Shown here one piece after another: positions 1-9,429 of a stretch of 64,000 bases of DNA; positions within the stretch are counted from its first letter, which is position 1; every line of letters begins with the position of its first letter. Below the pieces are notes generated by a model. It worked only from the letters and a program-made list of their open reading frames with translations, did not search any database and was not told the origin of the DNA. The translations under genes were made by a program, and so were the position numbers. The DNA is from Lumnitzera littorea (taxonomy: Eukaryota; Streptophyta; Magnoliopsida; Myrtales; Combretaceae): contig JAMXBB010000004.1 of NCBI GenBank assembly GCA_024138015.1, positions 78,689,052 through 78,753,051 of the forward strand, in the 5' to 3' direction.

Positions 1-420
1 TCACTTCTAGCAAAATTCAATCATTTGGTAGTAGCTATTAAGGAGCTCGAAGGCATCTTAACATATAAAACACATGAATTGATGAGATCTTTAATGTCTT
101 ATGAAGAAAGATTAAACAAAACAGATGCAGCTCCCACCAATACTTCACAACAAGCTTTCAATGTTACTATGAAGTCTGACAAGAGAACCTTTGAGTTCAT
201 TAGTAGAGGAAGAAGATATAGAGGTAGTGCTAGAGGAAGAGGCAAGAGCAACTTCAAGAGCTTAGGAACATAATCAAGTTATCTCTCGAGTAGTAGGTAG
301 TTTTTGTAACTATTGTAGGAAGGCAGATCACATAGAAAGAGCCTATTTTTTCAAAAAAGGGGATGTTGCACCAAAATGTCATAATTGCAAGAAGGTGGGG
401 GCATTATGATGAGGACTAAT
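1..420 (+). pseudogene. Copia gag fragment with two zinc-knuckle remnants
   Basis: This is the C-terminal part of a Copia capsid/nucleocapsid protein, which would package element RNA. The open stretch 25-273 ends in an Arg/Gly-rich basic segment, typical before a zinc knuckle. At 305-346 a knuckle reads C-N-Y-C, then H, then Tyr where the last Cys belongs (CX2CX4HX4Y), a G-to-A type loss. A second knuckle starts at 377 (C-H-N-C) and is broken by an apparent one-base insertion in the G run near 400. The N-terminal gag lies outside the window. The RNA-binding function is clearly lost. Confidence 0.75.
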
Positions 421-504
421 ATTTAAAGAAGCATTAAGCCAATTTCTATGAGAACTCATAACAAGAGCAGGAGGAGCATTGCTCATGATAATAGTTTTTA
501 GTAT

Positions 505-740
505 GTCTTAGCCTCTTGAAATCTGGTATTTAGATTTAAGGTATAATAACTACATTACTAGCAACAAAGAATTGTTTGTGGAATTAGATAAGACCTTCAA
601 AACTCCTATTAGTCTTGGAAATAGTAAAAAGATGTTGGTAATCAGAAAAGGGATAGTAGTAGTTGAAACTGGAAGTGGAAAGAAGTTGATAATTGATATA
701 ATCTTCGTGCCAAATCTTGGAAATAACCTCATATACCTAG
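505..740 (+). pseudogene. Copia aspartic protease remnant
   Basis: The reading frame near 513 gives W-Y-L-D-L-R followed by a stretch ending in a V-P-N-L-like motif near 710. This matches the Copia protease layout, in which the catalytic triad is D-S/T-G in a W-x-x-D-S-G context. Here the residues after the Asp are Leu-Arg, so the active site is destroyed. The enzyme would have cut the gag-pol polyprotein. It sits directly between the gag knuckles and the pre-integrase segment, as expected. Identification is by position and motif only. Confidence 0.7.
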
Positions 741-848
741 TTAATTGATTAACAATGGGAATTATGTTATCTTTGATGGGAATGATTGAATGATATATAA
801 TAAAAATTCAAATAAGCTATTGTTGAAAGCAACTATGACAAAGATCAG

Positions 849-1060
849 ATGTATCTAACTGTTTTTTCAAAGCTAAGCATCAACGCTTGTAGTTTAAGCC
901 TAATTGACCTAATGCTTTGGCATAAGCATTATGGTCATTTAAATTTTGATGTACTTAATGAATTAGTAAACAAAGGAATGCTATATGTCATTGAGGAAAT
1001 TCTCAAAGGCAATAAGTTTTGTGAGTCATGTGTTCAGAAAACAACATAAGGAGAAGTTTG
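849..1060 (+). pseudogene. Copia pre-integrase (GAG_pre-integrase) zinc-binding segment
   Basis: An open stretch at 849-1049 contains L-W-H-K-H-Y-G-H-L-N-F followed by C-E-S-C near the end, the HHCC zinc-binding arrangement that precedes the Copia integrase core. Both His and both Cys are still present. It ends at a TAA just after C-E-S-C. The expected integrase start follows, but in shifted frames. Confidence 0.8.
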
Positions 1061-1740
1061 GCATTGGTCAGATTTAGAGAGCTTCATAACCACTTAAATT
1101 GGTTCATGCTGACTTATTGGACCAATGCAGAATGATTCATTATGTGGTAAGAAGGATGTTATCTTTTTTGTTTTGGTGGATGATTATAGTAGGATAACTT
1201 AGGTAATCTCCCTTAAAAATAAGTTAGAAGTATTAAATAATCAAATTGAAAGAAAACTTAAATGCTTAACGATTAACAAAGGTAAAGAATTTGATTCCAA
1301 AGAGTTTGAGCAATTTTGTCAAGGAGTAGAGAGCCAATTAACTACTACATTTGAATAGAATGGTATTGTGGAAAGGAAGAATGGAACAATTGTTAAAGTA
1401 GCTCAAAGTATGTTAAAAGAAAAGAGCTTACCATAAAAATATTGGGTCAAAGCTATAGCTACTACTATTTGTTTATTCAATAGGTTTCCTTCAAAGGTAG
1501 TGAAAAATGTTACACCATATGAAGCGTTTATAGGTAGGAAACCATCCATTCATCATTTGAAGGTATTTGGCTGTCTAGCATATACTTTGATTCCAGTTGA
1601 ATTAAGAAAGAAATTAGATGATAAGAATTGCTTATTTGTTGGGTATAGCACTAAATCTGGAGGATACAAGTTATTTCATCCCATTACTAACAAACTCATT
1701 ATGGGTTGAGATGTTACATTTGATGAGCAGTGAAGTTGGA
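1060..1740 (+). pseudogene. Copia integrase core and C-terminal region, decayed
   Basis: Frames change between 1060 and 1400, but a K-P-L-x-L-V-H-A-D-L-like start, a mid-core segment and an N-G-I-V-E-R-K-N motif near 1360 (the catalytic Glu) can be read. The residue before N-G-I-V-E is a TAG stop, where the family has Gln. The downstream part 1500-1709 is clean and shows P-Y-E-A-F-I-G-R-K-P and G-Y-S-T-K-S, the conserved region after the Copia integrase core. A TGA at 1707 begins the nonsense series that continues through RT. The enzyme would insert element cDNA; this copy is dead. Confidence 0.8.
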
Positions 1741-1934
1741 ATTGGGAAGAAGAAGGTCTAAGCAAAATCAGTGTAGTTATAGATGAGTTACAAATTGAAG
1801 CACCTACAAAATCTCAATAGACTAGTAGGGATAATGCAGATGAAAACTCACTAGTTTAGAGAACTAGGGGCATCTCAGATATTTATCAATCCTATGCCTT
1901 TGCATGTATGGCAATAGATCCTTTAGACTATAAG

Positions 1935-2700
1935 GAAGGAGCTGAAAAATTAGAATGGACGTAAGTAATGAAAAAGGAGATTGATGTTATTGAAAGGAAT
2001 TAAACTTGGAAGCTAACATATTTACTAAAGAAGAAGCCTACAATCAATTTCAAATGGATCTTCAGAATAAAGTTTAATTTAGATAAGAGCCTTTTGAAGC
2101 AAAAAGCAAGGATGGTGGCAAGAGGCTATGCTCAAGTACTTGGAGTAGACTTTACAAAAGCATATGCTCTTGTGGTAAGGTTGGAAACGGTTTGGATGAT
2201 TCTTGAATTTCAACTCATTTTGGATGGACACTAGATAATGTTTCAAATGGATGCCAAATTGGCTTTTCTTAATGGAAAATTGCATGAGGAACTGTATGTT
2301 ATGCAACTAGAAGGATTTGAAAAGTTAGGATAAGAAGATAAAGTATATATATTAAAAAAGGCACTCTATAGCCTAAGACGAACTCTAAGAGCTTGGTGTA
2401 GCAAGAGAGAAAAGTATTTTGTGAATAAGGGATATTTAAAATTTATAGATGAAGCAACACTTAATATGAAAGAACACTCAAGTGGCATGGTCATGATATG
2501 CCTGTATATGGATGACATCATTTATGCTGGGAATTTAGAAGCATTAAAGATTGATTGCAATAACTTAATGGAGAATACATTTGAAACAATAGATCTTAGG
2601 TAGTTGCATTATTTTCTTGGAATTGAGATAATTCGAGATGATAAAGATATCTTTTTCTATCAAAGAAAGTATATTAAGGATACCTAAAAAAAAATTTCAA
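1935..2700 (+). pseudogene. Copia reverse transcriptase pseudogene
   Basis: This is the RNA-dependent DNA polymerase domain. The same frame as 1500-1709 continues and shows K-A-R-M-V-A-R-G-Y near 2105, an M-D-A-K-L-A-F-L-N-G segment near 2250, A-L-Y-S-L-R near 2360 and the catalytic Y-M-D-D box at 2505-2516, whose Asp pair is intact. Nonsense codons are at 1962, 2001, 2232, 2331, 2601 and 2685, with no indel frameshift between 1500 and about 2690. Several stops sit where relatives carry Gln or Trp; for example, the stop at 2001 lies directly before T-W. Confidence 0.9.
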
Positions 2701-2929
2701 TTGAAGGCCTCAAACTAGCTAGAACTTCACTTAACACTAATGAGAAGCTAAGATTGAATGATGGAGAAGCTCATGTCCTTGAAAAAAGATTTAAAAACAT
2801 GGTTGATAATTTATTGTCCATTACCAACTCAAGGCTAGATTATCTCAAGATTTATGCATGATCGTAGTTCAACACATGAAGGTATAGTGAAAAGAATTCT
2901 AAATACTTGGTTAGTACAATGTAGCTTAA

Positions 2930-3300
2930 AGTAAGATATGAAAGAGGAAAGAATCTTGAGTTAAATGTCTTTTTTGATAGTAATTAGGTTAATTCTATAG
3001 AAGACAGAAGGAGCATAACAAGATATGTAGTTAATCTTGGTTCTAAGAGCTTTTCATGGTGCTAAAGAAAGTAAGACATTGTTACTCTCTCAAGCATAGA
3101 GGTAGAGTATGTAGCTATAACTACTACAGCACAACAAGGTGTTAGGTCATAAAGATACTTAAATTTTTAAAGTAAAAATCATTATATATTGTAACCTTTA
3201 CTATGACAATAAATCAGCTATCATATTAGTTAAAAATCTAGGGTAGTAAAGAAGAACAAAACATATTAACACAATGTTTCACTATGTTGGTCCCTTTTAA
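2930..3300 (+). pseudogene. Copia RNase H remnant
   Basis: After a frameshift near 2690, the stretch from about 2935 shows a decayed D-S-N, D-R-R-S-I-T-R-Y-V and S-S-I-E-V-E-Y-V-A. This matches the Copia RNase H pattern (D, E and D acid residues; S-S-x-E-A-E-Y). Near 3265 the end motif R-T-K-H-I-N-T-M-F-H-Y is readable. The domain removes RNA from the RNA-DNA hybrid. Several stops interrupt it. The sequence then changes to the minus-strand LTR. Confidence 0.75.
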
Positions 3301-4680
3301 GCAATCGAGAAAAAAAGAGGAGGGGGGTAAAAAGGATGCATGGGGGTGGTGGTAGTGTGGAGGGGTAGGGTGAATTGATTGATAATAAAATTAAAACTTT
3401 TTCATTCTAAAAATCCTCTTGATTACTAAAGACAATGGCTCAGAATTTCTAAGAGAGTACTTTATTTTTTCACAAATAAATTAAATAACAACAATAGTAA
3501 AATAAAGAGATAAGGATAAGAAAGAGCTTGAACACAAGAAGTTATAGTAGTTTAGCTTTGTGCTTACGTTCACTCTTCCAGCTTTACTGTTAGGATCCGG
3601 TCTTCCACAATGGATGTTCTACTGTTTAAAAATAAGAAAGCACAATTTGCTATTATAAGCCTTGGTTACACTACTTTGCCTTCAAGCTATCAACAAGTTA
3701 CACAGATTTACAGTGAAATACTCTCCTATTTCTAACACTTACTATAATAAAATAAATCTTATAAGTCTTCGATAGGATAAGCACAAGATACAATAGACTT
3801 GAAACAAATTTTAACAAGGAGAATTTGACAATATTTTGAAAAGCTTTATAATTGATCTTGCAATTGTGTAATCTATGTATACTTCCTTGAAGCCTTCTTG
3901 GTATTTTTAAACTCTTACTACAATGGCTAGTTTAAGATTGTACGGACTGATTCAAATCTTTTAATTCTTATCCAAGTTGTTAATTGCATAAATATATCAG
4001 TTATCTCTCGTCCATGTTTGACTACCTCAATCTTTAATTCTCTTGATATTTTAGATAGCACTTGACTGTTGAATCTTGATTAATAGAGAGGATAAGGATT
4101 AGTTATTGTTGATTCCACAAAATTTAGTCAGCTTTTGAAATATTTTCTAATTTTTACTTTCAAATAGATTCTTCAACATTCACACTGAAATTAGATATTG
4201 TATTACCTAAATACACGTATCAAGTGAACCTAAGTCTTGACTTGTAAGAAAACAAACAAAATATTTATGAAATGTTAGGTTTTAGCTTGATCCGTAGCAC
4301 TTCTAACATAGCTTCTAACTTAGCTTTTAAGTTGTGCCACTTCTTAATTTTATACTTCCAGAAGACCTTTTAAATTTGCTTCTAAGTGTATTTCCCTTGC
4401 ACATATTTCATAGTTTCTTCTCTCTAAGCTTCCAATCAATCTTCTAATTTGTTTAAAAGAATCTTTTCCAACTTTATTTAACTTCTTCTAAACTTGCTTC
4501 TTGTATCTCCAATCATGATAAGCTTTTAAGTCTCCTTCTAACTGTTGTCAACAGATTGTGACAATTTCTAACTTTCCTTCTAACTTTTATCTTGGGAGCA
4601 TTTATCTCAGAAATTTGATAGATAAGTTTAATGTTTATTATTAACAAAATATGTTGCTTCATAGAACTTAATGTCCTCCC
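3300..4680 (-). repeat. 3' LTR of a minus-strand Sirevirus-type Copia element (approximate ends)
   Basis: On the minus strand this stretch follows purine tracts of the AAAAAAGGGG type at about 4680. It ends near 3345-3380 with CAATTCACCC, then C-rich sequence, the usual appearance of a Sirevirus LTR end. It holds no coding sequence. It lies downstream of the minus-strand extra ORF fragment and so completes that element. Exact ends and a target duplication could not be fixed, because the right-hand partner LTR is missing. It differs clearly from the plus-strand LTR at 8012-9424, so it comes from another family. Confidence 0.6.
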
Positions 4681-4850
4681 CTTTTTTGATGATAGCAAAA
4701 CATTTTTTTTTAAAACTAAAAAAAAAATATTAACTATCTTAACATTAGCTTCTAACTTATCTTCTAATATTCATATATCGCTAAACTTAGCAAAATATTT
4801 TTATGATTAGTTAGTCCATTTCTCCCCCTTTTTTGTTATCAACAAATAAG
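4674..4850 (-). promoter_or_regulatory. Polypurine tracts before the minus-strand LTR
   Basis: Two A-G runs read on the minus strand, at about 4674-4692 and 4824-4842, each embedded in a 'gat(g)ataacaaaa/aaggggg' context. Repeated polypurine tracts before the 3' LTR are a known Sirevirus feature (established knowledge). The same arrangement is seen on the plus strand at 7830-8010. Confidence 0.6.
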
Positions 4851-4969
4851 GAAAGAAAAGAAATAACACCATCAAAACATGAAGGAAATTGACATTAATA
4901 GAAATAGAGTTCATTACATTTGAGGAACATGAACAAAATATGAAATGTTGGCAAACTAAAATACAAAAG

Positions 4970-5565
4970 TAGAAGAACTTATATTAAACACTCGACTCTA
5001 AACAAAACTAGAAATGGGTGATTTTTAAGTAGATGGTGGTTTTTGATGTAGAGTAAGGAAAGTTGTTTGGCTTGAGTTTAGAATAAAGGAATGAAATTGA
5101 GATGGTGGTGGTTGAATTGTGATAGGAGAGACATTTAGAGGTCTTGCAATAATAACATGGATCTTTTTGAAGACTGGTATCCATAATCTCTACCTTTGAG
5201 TTCAGTTGTTGAACCTATAACCTTCCCTTGACTTCATCAAATATTGAGAGTCCTCCTTCCTTCTTAATCTCAATACCCTCAATCTGCTAAATAACTATAT
5301 AGGATTCCAAAATATTGGCCAAATCCATAATCATAGTTTGGATTTCTTTAGATAAGAGCTTATAAGTGGTCTCAAATCCAGCCTATATGGAGTTTGTGAG
5401 TTATTGCTTAAGAGTTTGTAGTAGATCCTCATTTACTTCTATAGAAACACCTCCAATCTTGGTCTTTTCTTCTTCTTCAATAAGTTCATTCTTAGTCTCT
5501 TCTCATCTTGTAGTAGCTTTAGTCAATACATCTAATTTAGATGGTTCTTGTATCTACAGTTTTTT
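4970..5565 (-). pseudogene. C-terminal part of the Sirevirus extra ORF (minus-strand copy)
   Basis: Minus-strand translation gives a charged, Leu/Lys-rich, possibly coiled-coil stretch (5560 to about 5230) followed by a Pro/Ser-rich tail (5150 to about 5030), with many stops. This resembles the C-terminal layout of the extra ORF in the plus-strand copy at 5884-7654. I infer that it continues the minus-strand ORF broken at 9430, with the 5565-9424 block inserted between. No conserved domain is recognised here, so the call rests on position and composition. Confidence 0.45.
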
Positions 5566-5690
5566 ACATGAGAGATATATAACATTCTCCCCCTTTTTAA
5601 TGATAACAAAAGCACTTTATAGAAAAAAAGCATAAATCAAACTGAATCGATATCCAACAAACAGTAATAAAAAAAAAAAAAAAAACATGT
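5565..5690 (-). repeat. Inverted copy of a Sirevirus pre-LTR segment (pairs with 7913-8025)
   Basis: Read on the minus strand, 5690 to 5583 matches the plus-strand segment 7913-8013: the T run, TGTTTGTTGGATAT, CAGTTTGATTTATGC and the final AAGGGGGAG purine tract. After the tract, about 20 more bases match the LTR start at 8012 (16 of 20 by eye). It is therefore the 3' end of an oppositely oriented relative placed at the left edge of the inserted block. It indicates a rearrangement, not a simple insertion. Confidence 0.7.
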
Positions 5691-5880
5691 CATGTAGAGT
5701 TCTAAGATTAAAGTTGATCTGGAAACTATGGATAAGCATATCTTGCTGTAAATTTTCAAATTTGAAGTCTATCTTGAAGTTGCTAATTAAGCATAGAGAA
5801 TTAGATTCAAAAATTCCAATTACCAAGATCTTCTCCAAAATATCCTTGAATAATCTAGTCATTGAAAAAGGATAAACTTA
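5690..5880 (+). repeat. Internal LTR fragment (direct copy of 8540-8710)
   Basis: This ~180-bp stretch is near-identical to 8540-8710 inside the plus-strand LTR; shared runs include GGAAACTATGGATAAGC and AGCATAGAGAATTAGATTC. It is joined directly to the extra ORF at about 5884, so the 5' LTR, gag and pol of the plus-strand element have been deleted. Confidence 0.85.
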
Positions 5881-5883
5881 AAG

Positions 5884-7656
5884 GCTCTAATCCTTTAGAT
5901 AAGCCATTTGAAGGAAAGTTTGAAAGAGATCCTTTTGAACGACCCTTTGTACCAAAACCAAAGAAGACTCCATGAAAGTTTATGGTTGCTACTCTAGTAA
6001 AGAAGACTTCAAAATCTTCTAAGAATGTGCAAAGGTTATTGGAAGTAAAGACTTCAATTCCTTCTTCTAAGTCAAAAGACAAACCTAAGAAAAGATATAC
6101 AATAAAAGGTAAAAATCTCTCTATAAAAGATTCTTTTTATTTAGATTTAGAATTCTTTGAAAAGAATGGTTTTTAATGGAAATAGTATTTGGATGGGTTA
6201 GGTCTAAATGGTTTGGTTGATATGAGAGGAATTATATATAAAGAACTTATAGATGAGTTTTATAGAAAGCTTGATAACAAAAATCAAGAAGTGTGGAAAT
6301 CAGTTATATTAGGGCAAAAAATTGAAATAACGAAGAAGGACATTTTGAAATGCTTCTACATTAAGGAAGTACAAGAAGATGAGAACTTAGTATAGATGAC
6401 TAAGGAAAATATGTTCACAGAATTGAATGATGGAATAGAGTTAAGTATAGGTAGGGATATTTTCAATACTGAATTTGAGTTGTTAATTAGGATTTTACAC
6501 AAATTTTTCAACACTTTTGTGTTACCTAGAACAAGTAGTGCAACCTCCGTAACAAGAGAAGATGCACTGATTATTCTGGCAATGTTAAGGAAGAGAAAAA
6601 GTGGGTGTTGTGAAACTTATGATAAGACACATATGGCAGCATGGGTGTTCGACCATATGGGAATTTGTTGATGACTCTTTTCAATTTCAAGAAATTGAAA
6701 ATACCACATGAAGCAACTTTCCTTTTTATCCTATTAAATTAAGAGAAAGAATTTTTAAGCAGATGTGGATTTATGTGAGTGACAAATTTTAGCATTCACA
6801 TAACAAATGCATTTTTGTTCATCCTTCAAATCTTGGAGGAAGGGTAATCATAATTGAAGAGAAGGACAATGAAAAGAAAACAAAGTAAGAAAAGGAACTT
6901 GCTGAGAAGGAACCAAAAAGGAAAGGAAAATTGGTGAGAAGATCAAGTTGAATAGAATTCAGGGAACCCATTGGGTCACCTTCAGATAGTGATTTAGAAA
7001 GTATAGAGTTACAGCTTGTCCCCTCCAAACAAGGAGAAAGTTTAGCCTTTGTTGAAAATTTTTTTGAAGGAATTAAGGAAGTTGTAGGTAAGTTAGTCAA
7101 GGATCAGATTATATGAATGAAAGATTTGTTCAAAGCTTGGGTCAAAGAAATTGTCACAGAATCCAATCTTAATAACTAAGCTCATCCTGCTGATCTTCCT
7201 TTTGAACCCCCTGAAAAGACTCAACCAACTGAACAATCTATTCTTGTCTTAGATCCATACCTCACACCAACTGAAACTCATTCCCTTATTGTTTTTACTT
7301 AGCTAATCAATCAAACTGATTCAATCCCTATTCCAGCTTTTAATAAAACTCCTATAATCTCTCTATAATCTTTAGATCCTAAATTTCTAACACCTCAAAT
7401 TACAACTCCTATTCTAAACCTTGAAGAACAGACTCCTTTAGAAGGAAACACAGAAACTCTTTCTGTTGCTTCTACCAAAGAAGACTCTACACAAGTTTTA
7501 GCTCAAACCATACCAACTTCTAACAAGAACAAAGAACCAACTTCCTATGTGATAACATTATCTGAAGCAAATTCTTCTCCTAGCAAGGCGCTTACAACAT
7601 ATTCTAGAAGATTTAAACTATGTGCTAGGAAGAAAACAAAGAGATATAAGAAATGA
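5884..7656 (+). pseudogene. Extra ORF downstream of pol (env-position, plant-transposon-protein-like), plus-strand copy
   Basis: Function is unknown. Sirevirus-type elements carry an additional ORF between pol and the 3' LTR, often called env-like. The frame is open from about 5905 to 6660 with nonsense codons at 5973, 6174, 6183 and 6393. It shifts twice near 6662 and 6720, then runs to a TGA at 7654 with nonsense codons at 6790, 6886, 6949, 7114, 7177, 7300 and 7366. Features in order are a basic N-terminal stretch, a core with F-F-E-K-N then L-I-D-E-F-Y-R-K-L, an acidic/basic linker, a Pro/Thr/Ser-rich region (7190-7560) and a basic tail. The core resembles, from memory, the 'putative plant transposon protein' domain (PF20167). 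No clear signal peptide or membrane segment is visible, so an envelope role is not supported. Confidence 0.7.
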
Positions 7657-8011
7657 TCTTCTTTCTCTCTACTTAGTATTTTAGTTTCAGCTTTGTTAGG
7701 ATCTTTTGCTTTTTGAAGAAAAGTCCTTTTGTGGACTTGCTTTTATCCTTTCTATTATCAATGGACTTGGATATATTCTCTTTGTTATTCAATGTAGTCG
7801 TTTCATTTTGCGTTTTTTATTTGTTTACAAAAATTAAGGGGGAGTTAATCAATGATGATAACAAAAAAAGGGGAGAGAAAAACTAAAAACATTTGCAGTT
7901 TGGACTCTGTACAACAATTTTTTTTATTACTGTTTGTTGGATATCAATTCAGTTTGATTTATGCTTTTGGTTCTATAAGAGTGTTTTTGTTATCATCACA
8001 AAGGGGGAGGA
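7657..8011 (+). promoter_or_regulatory. Non-coding spacer with three polypurine tracts
   Basis: Between the extra ORF and the LTR lie three purine tracts ending in GGGGGAG or GGGGAGAG, at about 7833, 7866 and 8000-8009. The last one abuts the LTR start and is the likely plus-strand primer. Multiple tracts of this type are characteristic of Sireviruses. Confidence 0.75.
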
Positions 8012-9424
8012 TATTAGATATCTCTTATATATTTTGATCATAACAAAAGGAGATGAATGTTATTGAATCATCAAGAATGCAAATATTTAGAAGGGTTCTC
8101 AGAAAGTTTAAAATTATAAAATTAAGTTGTTTTCAGAATCTCATTCAAAAGGTTTGAATCGATTGAAAAAGAGAATAGTCTGAAAATCTTTAGAAAGTGT
8201 TTAAGAAGCTTTATAAGAAGAATTGATATAGCACTTTAGAAACTCATCTAGAGACTTCGAAGAAAGGAAAGCTGATACTTTTCAGAAGGTTATTTAGATA
8301 GTTAGTCTAGTAGAACAATGTAGGAAATTAACTCATATCAGATTCGATTAAACAAGTCTTAGCTTTACCATATTGGGTGTATTAGGGAAATACACTCGAT
8401 CCGGTTTTACTTAAGATAGAATTGTGATCTATAAGGATTATTTTTAAGTGAAGGTATCTTTGTATAAGTCATAAGGAAATATCTAGTATCGGATAAGGAT
8501 AAAGTAGATTTCAAATTTTATGGAATTTCATTTTCCAAGATTGAAGTTGATTTGGAAACTATGGATAAGCGTATCTTGCTATAAATTTTCAAATTCGAAG
8601 TCTATCTAAAACTTGCTAATCAAGCATAGAGAATTAGATTCAAAAATTCAAATTACTAAGATCTTCTCGAAGATATCCTTGAATAATCTAGTTGTTGAAA
8701 AAGGATAAGCTTGAATTGAAGATAATTCTCATCATCATTTAGCCGTTGGAAGACCTAAGTATAAAAGAAAATGTTTTTGATTCAAAAGAACGGATATAAA
8801 ATCTAAAAGCAAAGAGATTACATATACTTTCTATTGAGAGATATAATCTACTATCTGAAAGAATACATAACGTAGTTAAGATATTTCTCTAGAAAGTTGA
8901 ATTGAAGCAGATTTTTCATCATCATCACTTTTGTTTTTATCTGAAATTCCTTGAGATTCATATTGTTATTCTCACTTGTTTTCCTTGTAACGATTTGTTT
9001 ATTGTTTGAAGAAGAGTAGAGATAGATTGTACTCTATAGATCTATATTAGCCTAGATTGTGGATAGGCTAAATAGGCAAAGCATAATATTGTGTAAGCTT
9101 ATGTGTGGTAGTTACTTGTAATTTTCTTGTGATTTTGATTTAGTGGATTAAGTGGAATGATATCGGTGAAGTAGTCCAGGTCCCTAGTAGTGGAGTTGGA
9201 AGAGAGTAGCAGGTAGAAAGCCGAAACTCTATAAATCCTTAGCTTGATATTCTTCTTCCTTATTGTTTTAATTTACGCTATTTATTTGTCTTAATTATTT
9301 ATGTGTTGAATTATTAAAATATCACTGTTCACCAAATTAAGTTATTAAAAGGAGTATTTTTCTTATATCGAAAAAGTTTTCAAAAATTTGAAGATATCAA
9401 TTCAAACGCCCTCGATATCTTATA
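8012..9424 (+). repeat. 3' LTR of the plus-strand Sirevirus-type element
   Basis: It begins directly after a GGGGGAG tract with TATTAGATATC and ends with CGATATCTTATA. These imperfect inverted ends fit a TG...CA LTR whose G and C have changed to A and T. It is about 1.41 kb and non-coding. Its internal segment 8540-8710 is repeated at 5690-5880. The sequence after 9424 is the minus-strand relative, so the insertion boundary is sharp. The flanking TAGGA has no recognisable partner on the left because that end is rearranged. Confidence 0.8.
8753..8770 (+). promoter_or_regulatory. Probable LTR TATA box
   Basis: TATAAAAG at 8760-8767 lies about 750 bp into the LTR, just after AGCCGTTGGAAG, a common neighbourhood for the U3 promoter in this LTR type. 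Its orientation agrees with the element strand. Confidence 0.5.
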
Positions 9425-9429
9425 TAGGA

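Larger units (their letters stand above)
1..3300 (+). mobile_element. Ty1/Copia retrotransposon remnant (gag-pol), LTRs not seen
   Basis: Domains follow the Copia order on the plus strand: gag with zinc knuckles, protease, pre-integrase, integrase, reverse transcriptase, RNase H. The left end runs off the window, and the right end abuts the minus-strand Sirevirus-type LTR near 3300, so neither LTR is visible. The pol part from 1500 to about 2700 stays in one reading frame but carries ten nonsense codons. Gag, protease and integrase core are additionally frameshifted. The element cannot be active. Copia assignment rests on domain order (integrase before RT) and on the RT YMDD box. Lineage within Copia is not resolved. 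Confidence 0.9.

Noticed and set aside
1500..2700. Stop codons at Gln positions could suggest reassigned UAG/UAA
   Set aside because: All three stop codons occur, frameshifts exist in neighbouring domains, and non-stop transitions also hit catalytic residues. This is decay of plant retroelements, not a variant code.
5884..7656. A viral envelope gene
   Set aside because: Position alone recalls the 'env-like' label. No signal peptide or membrane segment is visible and the core looks like a plant transposon domain.
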